A DNA stretch of 64,000 nucleotides from Anseranas semipalmata (lineage: Eukaryota > Chordata > Aves > Anseriformes > Anseranatidae). A model generated the notes under the pieces. That model searched no databases, was not told where the DNA came from, and saw only the letters and a program-made list of their open reading frames with translations. Location of the stretch: contig VXAA01000962.1 of the NCBI GenBank assembly GCA_013399115.1, forward strand, positions 217,837 through 281,836, in the 5' to 3' direction. This document shows, piece after piece, positions 1 through 11,925 of this stretch. Numbering within the stretch: the stretch's first letter is position 1; the number at the start of each line of letters is the position of its first letter. The translations under genes were made by a program, and so were the position numbers.

Positions 1-2041
1 AAAATTTGAAACAAAATTCAAGGTTAAGCCAATGGTTGGACAGTGAAGAACTTTTTAATACTAAACACGTTGAATCAGAACTTCTTAATAGTCCTATCCT
101 GAGCTTCTTCATGTAAAAATTGTAAATATTATAGGGGAAAGGAAAACATTTGTAAGTTGGATTGAGGCACTCTGAATGTTCCAAGTTCTTCCGTCTCCTA
201 CAGGAATTATGCAGATTCAGATCACGTCCAGCATATATGTCTTGGCAAACCTTGTTGTCTTAGTAAGAAGCTGATTCTTTCCTGACAGCATGTATAATTC
301 AAATTAATAATATGATGAAAAAAAAGAGTAAGCTAAAGGAACACAGGCACAAGACCAAACATGACAGAAGTTTATGGAACAATGCATTAAAAGAAGAAAA
401 GTATCTGATTTTAGAGGAGCTACAATGTCAATAGTGAGTTGTGCAAGCATGTAGCACTTCCGGAATGTAACTCCCTTCTAATGTATGGCTCATCTCTGTT
501 CACTAACTCACTTCTAATATATTGAACTTTGGCTTTTTTTTTTTTTGGAAAAGATAAATAGATTGGATCATGAGAATTCAAGTTATAAAAGTATGTGTAA
601 TTATAAATTTTAATATTCATCTTACGTTAATGAGAAAATTCAGATTTCTTTTTAACAGCAACAAAGGTTTATGTAATCTCCTTCTCCAGTATTTTCAGAT
701 TTTTGCAATTTGCTTTTTCATTGAAGAGTAAAAATTTGATTGAGATAAACACAATTATTTACATTCTTTTGCCAAATGTTTCTCAGATGAACTGGAAAAC
801 AGTAACATTCTGGATACCCAAAGGAATACCAACATTCTTGCAAACACGAATCTATAAAAAAACTGTAATTAGCATTTGCTTTCCCATGTTAAATTTAATG
901 CACAGAGGGTGCTTGTCCATCTTTGGACTAACTCTGAAGAATATTTTCTTGTATGTTATCCTGCAAACTACTGCAGCTCAATTACCATATCTCTGAAATA
1001 TCTGATTTGCCATCCACTATCATTCTTCATAATTACTTCTTTGCATTCTTTTTCTACATATTATCAATTTGCATGTAAATAATATTTTACTTATTTACTC
1101 TTCTAGTTTCTGTCTTTCTTTGTCTTTACCTGGACTTACTGAGAAAAAGGCTTCCAAATAAGAATCAAGCACAGCTTTCACTGCTATGCTTCCTCATTCC
1201 CTCTTCTGTTTTGTTAATAAGGACACCTCATTTAGATATAGAGATTATTAAAAAAAAATATCCAGAACCTAAAACACCACCTTTAATAATTATGCCTTTC
1301 ACGAGCTCTCAGAATAGATGACAACCTCAAACTGAAAATACGTGAATTAATTTGAGTCACATTTCATGAGACACTGTATGAAATGAAAAACTAAATCCTA
1401 ACAGATTTCACATAAATATATTAAACCCCCATCATACTACTAAAATATTTAAATTTCCAGACAGAGGATTTGGATGCCAAGAAATGCCAAAATTATAGGT
1501 CTGTGTTCGGTTTCCTGTAGTACAAACACATATCAAGACAATCATACTGAAACAATGGTCACAGAAGATTTATGATTGCTAGAAATTTATAAAGTCTGAA
1601 ATAGTCTTTTTAGGAAAACATCCAGGCTACAAATGAATAAATACAGCAAGATAAAATAGAGATAAGTAAGTGAAGCAGTGCTTTACGTCTTGTATATTGG
1701 AAAAATTCTTGTCATTTACACATCTATATGTCAAGTCTGTTCTAGTGGAACACTGCTGAATATTTCAGTGTTCAGTAGCTATGTACCCTTTCTTATGCAA
1801 AACTCATCCTGACACAAAATATCTTTGAAAACACAAGTAATATATTCTGAGCAAAAGAAAAAAGGAATAATGTACTGTTATAGTGGAACCAAACACAAAT
1901 ATGTACTCAGAGTAGTGGAAAACAAAATACGGGGGTGAAAGCTCAGGAAGAGTTTCCTGAAACAGCTGTGAACCTCTGCAGAAACACAATGGTTATTCAC
2001 AGTTTAGGATGTTTCAAACCAGTTATGGAATTAAGCAACGG
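1..2041. other. AT-rich intronic sequence, nothing recognised
   Basis: No gene, family-level repeat or RNA is recognisable. Open frames here are short and of chance length, and long A and T runs are frequent. Confidence 0.5.
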
Positions 2042-2067
2042 AACTCCCTTTAATTAAATTGGGAGTT
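2042..2067. repeat. Inverted repeat / hairpin, 7-bp GC-rich stem
   Basis: AACTCCC at 2042-2048 is exactly complementary to GGGAGTT at 2061-2067. The 12-nt loop contains the palindrome TTAATTAA. It sits at the left edge of a more GC-rich segment and just before a second, larger hairpin. Confidence 0.6.
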
Positions 2068-2490
2068 TCATCGTACAACAGGGTAAGAGTGCACACGCAC
2101 TTTGCCTGTTGTGTTGAGGACAATGAACTTGTGCCCCAGCGGTCCCAAGTGGTTAAAGCCATTCAGTCTGGCGAGGCCAAGGGCGCAGTTTCTGAGAGTC
2201 ACGAACTGTCCACGCAAAAAGCCAGGAAATACCAGACAGATCCACGGCCGCATGGTTCAGTTGACAACCCAGTGCTCTTGATAACAACTTATTTAATAAT
2301 CCTGGTTTCAGAGCTGAGGACAGATCACAGGATATGCCTGGGGAGCAAATCTGGAGATGCCCCAAAGGAAGTGGGCCCACCCAAGCTCCACCAACTCCAA
2401 GAATACCCTGAAAGGTGGGGTGACTGTAGATCAATGTGTATGTCATGGATAAGGGCAGCAAGACAACCTCAAGCTGCGACCTGACTCACT
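2068..2490. other. GC- and CpG-richer segment of unknown origin, open on both strands
   Basis: In contrast to its AT-rich surroundings this roughly 420-bp segment has many CpG dinucleotides between about 2100 and 2260 and long stop-free frames on both strands (about 140 codons plus, about 100 codons minus). The plus frame has no ATG at its start (it opens at a TTG) and no protein family is recognisable. It could be an old LTR or another repeat fragment, an exapted element or chance; none of these can be settled here. Confidence 0.35.
2075..2112. repeat. Compound hairpin (8-bp outer stem, 5-bp inner stem)
   Basis: ACAACAGG (2075-2082) pairs perfectly with CCTGTTGT (2105-2112). Inside it AGTGC (2088-2092) pairs with GCACT (2097-2101) across an ACAC loop, leaving a 5 by 3 internal loop. 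This could fold in either strand's RNA or as a cruciform. No function is known to me. Confidence 0.55.
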
Positions 2491-3277
2491 TAAGTACAAC
2501 TGATTTCTCATCAGAGGACAAAGATGGTTTTGGCCTGATTTCCTTACAGTTAAAAAGTTGCAAGTTATTCAGGTTTTTGTATTTTATAATTGATGCTTAA
2601 AGACAAAAAGTACCTAATAAAATTCCCTCAGTAAATTGCTTGTTTAAATTGAAATTAAAACTGTCAGGAATTCTGTTTTGTCTATGGCATATTGCTTAAT
2701 GCTCTTGCTATTTTCAAAATGTAGAGTCCTATTTTTTCCTGGTATTTTAAAACACACTATGTGAATATATTACTTTGTGCAACATAAAATATTTAAAGGT
2801 TTTTCTTTTGTCCCTCTTGTACCAACGAAGTTCAGTTTCATCTCTGATAAGATCAAGGACAGAAATTCACTCAGGAAAGCACTGGGGGTGGTAGGCAGGA
2901 GGGAGGGAAGGAAGGTGTAACCAGAGATACAAAACTAGACGCTGGGCAAGATCTTAGCCCTTCCTGGAGCAAGGCGGGTCCTAGCATGGAGTGAGGAGAG
3001 CTGTTCGGAAGATGTACAGAAGCAAGCTGAGAAGATGAATGGAAGTTTGGATCCAGTAGGAATTTGGCAACATCTGGAAGTCAGGCAGCCAGATGAATCA
3101 CTGTGATATATAAACCATCTCATAGAACCACTGTTATGCATCCAGATAGAAAAAAAAGGCAGAATGCCTAGCCCCCCCCAACAAACAAACAAACAAACAA
3201 AAAAGACATGGATATACAACCTTAGGAACTTAAAGGAAGGAAGAATTGGTGGGAGATGTACTAACAATATACAGGAT
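2491..3277. other. Intronic sequence, no gene recognised
   Basis: Ordinary non-coding sequence containing a short purine-rich stretch (GGAGGGAGGGAAGGAAGG, near 2900) and the AAAC microsatellite listed separately. Confidence 0.45.
3180..3204 (+). repeat. (AAAC)n microsatellite
   Basis: Five to six tandem CAAA/ACAA units followed by an A run, preceded by a run of eight C residues. Confidence 0.85.
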
Positions 3278-3296
3278 ATAGAATCATAGAATCACA
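3278..3296 (-). mobile_element. Possible CR1 3'-tail remnant
   Basis: ATAGAATCATAGAATCAC resembles the CATAGAAT repeats that end avian CR1 elements in reverse orientation. The sequence after it is not convincingly CR1, so it may be a heavily decayed copy or a stray tail. Confidence 0.35.
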
Positions 3297-3622
3297 CAGG
3301 AGTAGTACAATGGGCTATGGTAGTGACGTACGACAGAGCTCTCTCTAACATTACACCAAATTACCAAACTCACCACCTCAATTAATCTTTGTATGGACTG
3401 ACATTGCAGGATTCCACAGGGAGAACACAGCATAGGACTCCCTGACCATTATCCTGACTCTGAGCCATGCTAGAAGAGATCAGAGAAGCTACAAACTCAG
3501 GAAATATACAGTAACAAGAGACTTCACTTTCTTCTATGTAGAGTGGGTGAACATCACATCAGGATGTAACAGATATATTGGGTACTATCAATGACCACTT
3601 ATTGCAGCCACTGCTTAAGGAG

Positions 3623-4246
3623 TCATAGAATCATAGAATGGTTTGGGTTGGAAGGGATCTTAAAGATCATCTGGTTGCAACACCCCTGCCATGGGCAGGG
3701 ACACCTCCCACCAGACCAGGTTGCCCAACGTGGCCTTGAACACTTCCAGGGATGGGGCACCCACAGCTTCTCTGGGCAACCCGCTCCAGTGCCTCACCAC
3801 CCTCATAGTGAAGAATTTCTTCCTTATATCTAATCTAGATCTACCCTTTTTCAGTTTAAAGCCATTACTCCTCAACCTATCACTACAGTTCCTGACAAAG
3901 AGTTTCTTGTAGGCCCCCTTTAGGTACTGGAAGGCCGCTATAAGGTCTCTCCAGAGCCTTCTCTTCTTTAGGCTAAATAACCCCAACTCTCTCAGCCTCT
4001 CTTCATAGGAGAGGTGCTCCAAGCCCTTAGATCATGTTCTCTAACAGGTACATGTCTTTCTTACACTGAGGGCCCCGGAGGTGAACGCAGTTCTCCAGGT
4101 GGGATCTAATGAGAGCAGAGTAGAGGGAGAGAATCACCTCCCTTGACCTGCTAGCTATGCTTCTTTTGATGCAGCCCAGGAGGTGATTGGCTTTCTGGGC
4201 TGCAAGTGCACAATGCTGGCTAAAATTCAGCTTTCATCCACTAGTC
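3623..4246 (-). mobile_element. CR1 LINE, 5'-truncated 3' fragment
   Basis: CR1 is the dominant avian non-LTR retrotransposon. The plus strand begins with two tail units (TCATAGAATCATAGAATGG) followed by the conserved CR1 3' end (TTGGAAGGGATCTTAAAGAT, then a CCATGGGCAGGG motif), so the element runs on the minus strand. A 121-codon minus-strand frame at 3660-4022 is the C-terminal part of the CR1 ORF2 protein, with the recognisable [19 protein letters not shown] and RLDIRKKFF motifs. Upstream sequence to about 4246 matches the region before it but is broken by frameshifts. It lacks endonuclease and reverse-transcriptase cores, so it is dead on arrival, like most CR1 copies. It lies in sense orientation within the CTNND2 intron. 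Confidence 0.93.
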
Positions 4247-4268
4247 CATAACAGAAGTCCATAACAGA
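4243..4268 (+). repeat. 13-bp tandem duplication at the truncated 5' end of the CR1 copy
   Basis: AGTCCATAACAGA occurs at 4243-4255 and again, exactly, at 4256-4268, at the point where CR1 similarity ends. Confidence 0.85.
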
Positions 4269-7200
4269 ACATGCAACTGTTGCTTTTGCTAGCATGCAAG
4301 CTCGTTTGAACTCTTTCCACTGAAGAGCCATTCCATAACAGTGACTTAGTTTCAACACCCCTCTGTAAAAAATGAAGGCAAAAACATCCTCCATAGTCTC
4401 ACTCAACTTCAGAGAAGGAGACTACATAAAAACAAAAAGATTGCTTTAAAAAAAACTTTAAAGGGTAATGGATATACTTTTATCTCCGCAGGCAGTATGA
4501 ATGGTCCCTTAGGACAAGAGAAGGGAAGCACTATGGTAGTGTTATCAGAAGGAGCTTGAGAAAAGCTACAAAGGACCTAAAAGATGAGAAAGGCTAATTT
4601 TCAAGATGTGCTTCTGAGGTCTTTGAAATCTGGTTGTTGAAAATGTGCACAGGTTAGTGAAGTTGGAGAATGAAGGAGAATTCAAGAGTGGGTTTAGATC
4701 ATAAGCTCAAGATAGGCATAGTGAGATGATGTGATTCCACCTAAAGGCAGATAAAATAGTAAACTCTGGCCCAGCTGTGGTGTAACACAGGGGAATTCAG
4801 AAGGCATCTAAAGCACAGAGTGCATCACATCCATAAGATGACTCAATAATGGAAGAACCGTTTGCACAGAGGTGAAGCGTACCAGCAGGACAGTATTGAA
4901 ATTGTTCTGCAATGTGCAAAGTCAACAGAAATCTAAGGAAGAGCTTTAGGAATTTTTATGCATTTCTCATTTCATTTTGAGAGCTGAAAATACTTTATAA
5001 ACATTAATTTACCGATCGTTTAAGAATAAAGTCACAGCTGAATTAGAACTTAACAGTTACCCAATAACAGCCTCCAAATACTCATAAAAAGTACATCATT
5101 ATCTATTGCAGTGTAAGACAAGGATAGACTTTGGGCTAGCTAATATTCTAACAGAAGCAGCAAGCAAACCCAGAGGCTATTAATGACTAAAAAGCATCAG
5201 TCAGGGCTTTGGATTTTCTCTATCTTTGCTGGCACTCCCCCACCATCATTCTGGGCTCTGAATCAGCAGCTGACTCAAAAGACAAAGATACCCTCACCTG
5301 TTGCATTTCCAGTAACATTCCTAGAAAGGCTGTATCTGAACATGCATCTTGCACACCCTTGCAAAAAAAATTATAAAACCTGAGAACTGGAAGCTCTACA
5401 TGGTAGAAGGAGATAACAACACTACATGTTAAAGTGAGAATCACATTAAGAATGGTTTTGATAAACTGATCACCATTTTCTAATAACTGTTTTGTAAAGA
5501 TATGTAGAGAACAGTAAGGAACTCTAGACAGTGATTAATATTTCCTGATTTCCTATGAAACCAGCAATCATAAATTTTTACACTAGATTTGCAGTAGCTA
5601 AAGATTATGAAACCGTCTGAAAAAAGTACTGCTGCAAAACAAAACAAAGGGAAAGGGACAAAGGAGAGGAAAAGAACAGAGAAAAACTCTACAAATAATA
5701 AGATATCTGAGGAGTTCTGTCTCTTGATGCTTTCCCTTTAGAGATTTATATGATCTTCATGATCCCTAAAGAATTCTGTAGTCAAAATGTCTGTCGTTCA
5801 TACTCAGCAGCTGTATGGCCAAAACCAGTATCTAAGTCCATCTGAGACTGTTTAAAAAAAGAGTTTGAGACACTTCTTAAAACCTTTATCTGAGCTTATT
5901 TTAACTACTGACTGCATATGATAAAATGAGATCATTGACACACATTAATCAGTGAATATGATTTAGAAAAAGGCAGACTGAAGTGAACGTCTACAGACCA
6001 TCATGCCATGACTGTTAACAATCACAGTCTTGTAGCTGATTTCTCTATCCTGTAGTAACTGCTTTTTATTGAAATCATAGCCACATATTTTGTGAAACTC
6101 AAACATATGCTTCCAAAATACACTCAGAATATACGTTAATCCCAGCTGAATGCTCTTACTATAACTTATTTTAAAAAAGGACCCAAACCCTCCATTACTG
6201 AACAATTTACTAAACTTTCATGATTACACTGGGCAACCAGTTGTGGATTTTGGGCTTCAATCTTACCTCTGTTAAGTTGATGTTAACCAGACTCAGTTAA
6301 TTCAGAGTGAGAAAAAAGAGATCAAGATAATTAAGTACCATCTTGAGACATGACATCTCATGTACTGCAGTTGAATTAACCTCGGGCAATATCTGGAACC
6401 CTCAGCACTGAGCTGGCAGACATTTCAGAAATGAATAAGCCTCTCTGATTTAAATGATTTTGACCTGTTTGATAACATCACTTTCTTCTGTATTTTGTTT
6501 ACTTCAGATAAGTATATGGAAGTAAACCAAAAAAGTATGTAAACAACTAAATCCAAGCTTTACTTTATCTGCAAGGCCTCCTATATATTGTATATTAAGA
6601 TATTTATATTTTTACTTTAAATAAATCACAACATGTAGAAATCTGAAAAGCAATTCTAAGTTGGATTGTCATTGCTTGAACTCTCATTATGCCCTTCCTG
6701 TTTAATCAGGCTGGTGGGATCTGATGCGCAACCACTGCAGATGTGGAGAGGAGACTTGATTATTCCAGGGAAAATACCAAGACACAATAATTCACTCAGA
6801 ACGATACTGGAGAGAACACTGGGTCCTTGATAGTCTTTGGACTGCTAGTGATTTTTTATCCTAACAAGCAGAAATCTTACAGATGTTGTAATGTTTTCAC
6901 AATGACTGAGCAGTTTTGGCTTGAGGCATCATCACATCTGAGAGACAACTAAAGAGATGATGGAAAAAGCCAAAATGTGAAGCTGAAAACTAGCACTAGG
7001 GTAAGTTTATTACTTTGACTGGAGAAAAAGATTTTTTAAAATCTAACCTTAAAAACTGTAAAACCAACTAAGAAAAATAACAAGATTATCTGGATTATAT
7101 TTTAAAATAAAGAGGATTACCCTCATTAATAAATGCACATGAAGCTTGACTTTTCAATAATTATTTACCTATTGTTATATAAGATTATAATTGTTTTCAC

Positions 7201-9000
7201 TTAATTACTTAAGTTTTAGGTTGAGTCAAGTACATTTTCCAGTTTGTTCATATATTATCCCCACTTAGATACGCAGCAAGGTGTTTTAAGATGCCAAGCA
7301 ACAGTTCCTCAACCAGCAACTCCATGATTTTGAGCAATATAAAGGTCACATACAGTGGAAATGAAATCACATCAGAAATTTATGACATCTGTAATCTAAA
7401 GGTGTTTTCCTAGGTAACTGCACTCATGAATCTGTAATTGTATGCATTCTGAATTAAACTAATTTCTTAAGTGCATGACCATATTATTCTAGAGCAATCT
7501 CTGTAGGAAATAACTCACAGAAATTAACCTATGTGCTATGTAAACAGCTGTCCAGCTTAATGTGCAACGACTGTTTCTTTAAAAAAATCTTCAGAAGAAA
7601 TTGTAACAGGAGCACAGCATGCAATGGCTGTTGAACTTTCCTGTAGGATTCATTTAAAAGAGAAAAACAATTCGGCATCAACAGTCTCATTATGTCTTCA
7701 TTTGCTGAATCTGTATTTATTATTAATTATCAATTTAACATTTAATGAATTCATACTTATTAAAATATTAAGTTAACAGTTGCTAAGCTTTTTCAGTGCG
7801 CTTTTTTTTTTTTCAGAAGCGCTTTTTCAGTGTATATACTACAGAAGGAAAGTTTTAAGATGCTATAGGGAATAAAGATAGCAGTATATACTATCACATA
7901 TCAAGGAAATGTCAGGTATAATCCAAATGCAGCAGAGATGTCATTAATTATTCTCTATTTCTGACACCTATGGACTGTTTGAACAAAAATTTTAAAAGAA
8001 AAAGATGAAGATACAGGTGAGCAAAGTAGATCACAGTTTAAGCTGTGAAATTAGTCTATTAGGTCACACTTCTTTTTTAATTTTATTTTTATTTTTTGGA
8101 AAGATAAAACCCAAACCACTATTCCACACAGTACGGAAGCAGTAAGGAAGAGAGACACATTACTAGCCACAGAGATGCCTGTTGCTGAAATCCAGCCCTT
8201 CCCAAAGGGGACATAGAGAAAGTTTGGTCTCTGTCTATTCCCCAGGTTCAGTCACCACAGTGCTGGTGGGCACTCAAAGAGCGTCACTTCAAGAAACACG
8301 CTTAGTATTCTAGGCTGCTGGAAATCACCTACAGTTACACCACTAGCCAGCTTCATACTGGTGAACTGCTGTGTGACTATATCTTTTTGTTTTGCTGTTA
8401 ACTGCTGTTCGCATTTTTAAACACATTCAGATGCCATTTTCACATTGCAAAATGGCCAATTGAATGGCTGCCTGTAGTCACTGCTCTACTTTAGAGTCCA
8501 AAGTACTCTGTTAACCATGCTCATAACTTTCTGGAACATCCTTCCAGCAGTGACAGATTCTCCCATATTATGGTTTTCTTTTTTCTTTTGCCCTGCAAAG
8601 TTTGAACACGGCCCTTGAATTTTGAATTTTATTTTATTTTATTTTTTTTTAAGAGCAGATGAACAAATTACTAGCATCACAAATGACTAAAACCAAAAAG
8701 TCTATGTCCCCTCAAAACTGTCATGGAGTCTACTAGTCTTCCTTAAATCCCAATCTCCTCTCCTGAGAAGCAGCAACATGTCTTTGTAGGAAAGGGCTGT
8801 TACTTCTCTCTTCCTCAGTGGGCTGATGACTCTGCAATTCAGCTCTTTGTGTTCCCATCCTGCAGCCAGCAAGGAGTCCCAAGAGTCTCTTTTAGTACCA
8901 CTATTTCCTACATGAACATCCCCATCTCTAACTAAATAAATTTGGTTCATTTCCCCCTAATTATATCAGTTTGCATTTTCCAAGTCAAATACTATTTCGC
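4269..9000. other. AT-rich intronic sequence without recognisable genes
   Basis: Short chance ORFs only. Simple repeats include a 12-T run at 7802-7813 flanked by two copies of the word GCGCTTTTT, and an ATTTT array at 8615-8650. No interspersed repeat family could be named with confidence. Confidence 0.5.
8615..8650 (+). repeat. (ATTTT)n low-complexity repeat
   Basis: GAATTTTGAATTTT followed by three ATTTT units and a run of Ts. Confidence 0.8.
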
Positions 9001-9083
9001 CCTTTTATTTTCTTTCTTTCCTTCTCTCTCTCTCCCCTTTTCCTTCTTTCCCTCTCCCTCTCATTCTCTCCCTGCCCTGTGAC
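9001..9083 (+). repeat. Long polypyrimidine (CT/TTTC) tract
   Basis: About 80 bases almost entirely C and T, including TTTC, CTCT and CCCT blocks, with only a few purines. Such polypurine-polypyrimidine tracts can form triplex (H-DNA) structures; on the transcribed minus-strand RNA it would be purine-rich. Confidence 0.85.
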
Positions 9084-9769
9084 CCACTCCCCATTTGTGC
9101 CAAATCACTTTGTCCTCTGTCCAGACTGGTAACTACAATACTCTTCAATTTGTAAGAAACAAAACAGAAAATTAAAGTTAGCATATGCTTGTGCTCTTTC
9201 CAGATTAATAATGAAGACAGAGTGGGATTGTTCCCAGTGTCAAGCTCCTGGCACCATGTTTTGCTGTCTATCCCTACATTGCTATGTATGATTTTTTATT
9301 CTTTAAACAGTATTTGTATTTTTTCCCTATGAGATCAAGCTTTTATTTTAGCTACTGCGAATTCATAACAGCATCAAATGCTATACAGACACACAAAGGC
9401 TAAATCTCCTCTAATTTCTTCCAGACAAGCCATATTTTTCTCATTTTTCTCAGGTTTGAAGAGTATCACTGAAATAGTCTTCTATTTTTCAGTGCAATGG
9501 CATGAATTTCACACAAAGAAACAAAACATGGATGAGATTCAGTTATCACTGGAAACCTGGTTCAAGCTCCTGAGAAAATTCCAGATTTGTCCTTACTAAT
9601 GATTGCTTGTAAAATTAAACAAGGAGAGTGAAGACTAACCAACTGATTTATTGTTAGAATCTTATCCTCAGCTTTTGTTGAAGGACAGTGATGCAACAAA
9701 CAGAAATAAACCTCAAGTTTTAACAGTGAACAGACCACAAATGAGAATTATTTATGATAGTGTAACAAG
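9084..9769. other. Intronic sequence before the plus-strand CR1
   Basis: No named feature. The CR1 match becomes recognisable only from about 9770; part of this stretch could be a more decayed upstream extension of that element. Confidence 0.4.
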
Positions 9770-11925
9770 TAAAAAGCTTGAGGAACTGACCACTGAGCTC
9801 CAATGCAAAAAGGACATACACAGGAGATGGTAACAAGGACAGGCTACAAAGGATGAATGTAAAAATACTGCTTAGCCATACACAGGTGCCATCAGGAAAG
9901 CTAAAGATCAGCTTGAGTTGAGATGTGCAAGAGGTGTCAAAGGAAATGAGAGCAGCTCCTACTACTACATCAACAATAAAAAGGATGAACAAGGAAAACG
10001 CAAGCTCACTGATAAATTGGTAATTGTATGTACAGCTAAGGATGAGGTACCCAATGCCTTCTTTGTCTTCATCTTCACCAACAAGGTCTCCCAGGGTTCT
10101 GTCTGAAGACAGGGTTCAAGGAGGAGAAAAACTATCAGCAACAGGGGAGGATCAAGCCAGGGACTACTTGACATTTCAACCCATACAAGCCCATGGGACT
10201 AGAGAGGATGCATGTGATGGTGCTGAGAAAACTGGCTGATGACATTGAAAGGCTGCTGTCATGGCATGGAGACTGGTGAAGGTCCTCAATAAATGCAGAA
10301 AAGAAAATATTATGCAGGTATTTAAAATGGAAAGAAAGACAATCCAAAGTACTACAGGCTAGTTAGCCTCTCCGGCACCCAGAAAAATCATGGAGTAAGT
10401 TGTCTTGGAAGCCACTTCAAGGCACACAAATCAGAAGAAGTTAATTGGGAATAGTGAGCCAAGGGTAATCATGTTTGACCGACATCATTACCTTCTGTAA
10501 TGAGATAACTAGATCTGTGGATGAAGACAGCCATGAATATCATCCACCTTGATTTTTGCAAGGCTTTGACATGGTACCCATAGCATCCTTGTATCCAAGC
10601 TGGGATGTTATCTAGTGAAGCAGACTTAAACTACACGCCACCTGAAAGACGGTTACAGGCGGAGCTTTTCAGAGGGTTATTCTGGGACCTAGCCCCTTTA
10701 GTATCTTTATTAAAGTGAGAGGAGAAAAAATGCACTCCCATCAGGTTTGTGGAAAACATCAAACTGGGGAAGAACAGTCAAAAAAACACAGAAAACTTTT
10801 CAGTTGGAGAGAATGTCACAAAATCACTTCGCGCAACCACCACTCAAAGCAGGTGCAGTTAGACCAAGATCCACAGAACCACATGCAGCTGAGTTTTGGT
10901 CATCTCCAAGGATAGAGATTTCACAAATTCTGTGGATGTGCTCCAATATTTGAATAACTTCATGATAAAATTATATATATTACATTTACTTCGAATTTCC
11001 TGTGTTCCAACTAGTGCCTGCTGCCTCTTAACCTATCTGGGTGCAACTTTTAGACTGTGTGGACATGCTTGAGGGCAGGGCTGCCATCCAGAGGGACCTA
11101 GACAGACAGGAGGAATGGGTCAGCAGGAACATATGCCATATGTCATATGCCACAATATGTCATATTATGACATACAGAACAGACAAACACAAAGTCCTAC
11201 ATCTATGAAGGAATAATCACCTGCAATGGTACAGGCTGGGAAATAACTGTATGGGGAGCAGCTCCGTGAAGAAGAAGCTGAAGTTCCTGGTGGACAGCAA
11301 AATGAGCATGAGCCAACAGTGCGCCTAGGCAGTAAAGAAGCCTAACAGCATCCTGGCCTGTATCAACCAGGAGTGTGGCCAGTGTATTAAGGGAAGGGAT
11401 TGCACTCATAGGACTGCATTTGGAATACCGCATCCTGTTTTGGGCCCCAACAATACAAGATGTTGACAAACCAGGAGTTTAGTAGAGGGCTGCCACCACC
11501 ACAGGGCAAAGAGCTGACAGTGTATGAGGAGAATGTGAAGGAAATCAGCTTCTTTAACTTGAAGAAGAGGTGGCTTTGGGTGTGGGCTAAACCTAATAGC
11601 AGCCTTCCATCATCAAAGAGGGGCTTACACAGAACAATGAGCTAGGCTCTTCACTGAGGTCCATGGCTGGAGGATGAAAGGCAGTGGTCATAAACTGAAA
11701 ACAAGGGAGGCTCTGACTTGATGAAAAGATTGTTCAGTATGGAGGGAATTAAGCACTGGAAGAGGTTGCTTAGGGAGGCTTCAGGATCCCTGTCCTTGGA
11801 GGTTTTCAAGGAACACCTAGACAAAGCCCTGAGCAACCTGGTCTAAATTCAGTGTTGACACATCGAGAAGTTGGAAGAGACTTTCATGAGGTCCTAATCC
11901 AAGTGGAAACATTATACTATTCTAT
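9770..11925 (+). mobile_element. Old CR1 LINE, about 2.15 kb, with decayed ORF2 (reverse transcriptase)
   Basis: Pieces of the CR1 ORF2 protein are recognisable in order across frameshifts: LQCKKDIHRRW near 9800, RKAKDQLELRCARGVK near 9895-9940, a PNAFFVFIFTNK segment near 10050 (consensus LNAFFASVFT), the reverse-transcriptase motif HLDFCKAF-DMVP at about 10540-10580 (broken by a 1-base deletion), FVENIKLG at 10746-10769 in place of FADDTKLG, and the LHLEY...FWAP block at 11404-11449. The 3' end has the CR1 words GAGCAACCTGGTCTA and TTGGAAGAGACTTT. ORF1 and the endonuclease are missing, the catalytic Asp pair is lost and many frames are broken, so it is inactive. It runs antisense to CTNND2. 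Its divergence suggests an older CR1 subfamily than the copies at 3.6 and 18.5 kb. Confidence 0.87.
11130..11174. repeat. CATATG-type expansion with a 19-bp palindrome inside the CR1
   Basis: Where CR1 copies normally read straight through from the AGGAAC word to the CAAAGTCCT word, this copy carries an extra run of CATATGYC-like units. It ends in the perfect palindrome TATGTCATATTATGACATA (11156-11174). Confidence 0.65.

Noticed and set aside
2059..2484. 141-codon plus-strand frame as a protein gene
   Set aside because: It begins at TTG, shows no domain, and overlaps a 102-codon open frame on the other strand.
3660..4022. 120-codon minus-strand frame as a host gene
   Set aside because: It is the C-terminal remnant of CR1 ORF2 and is annotated as part of the mobile element.
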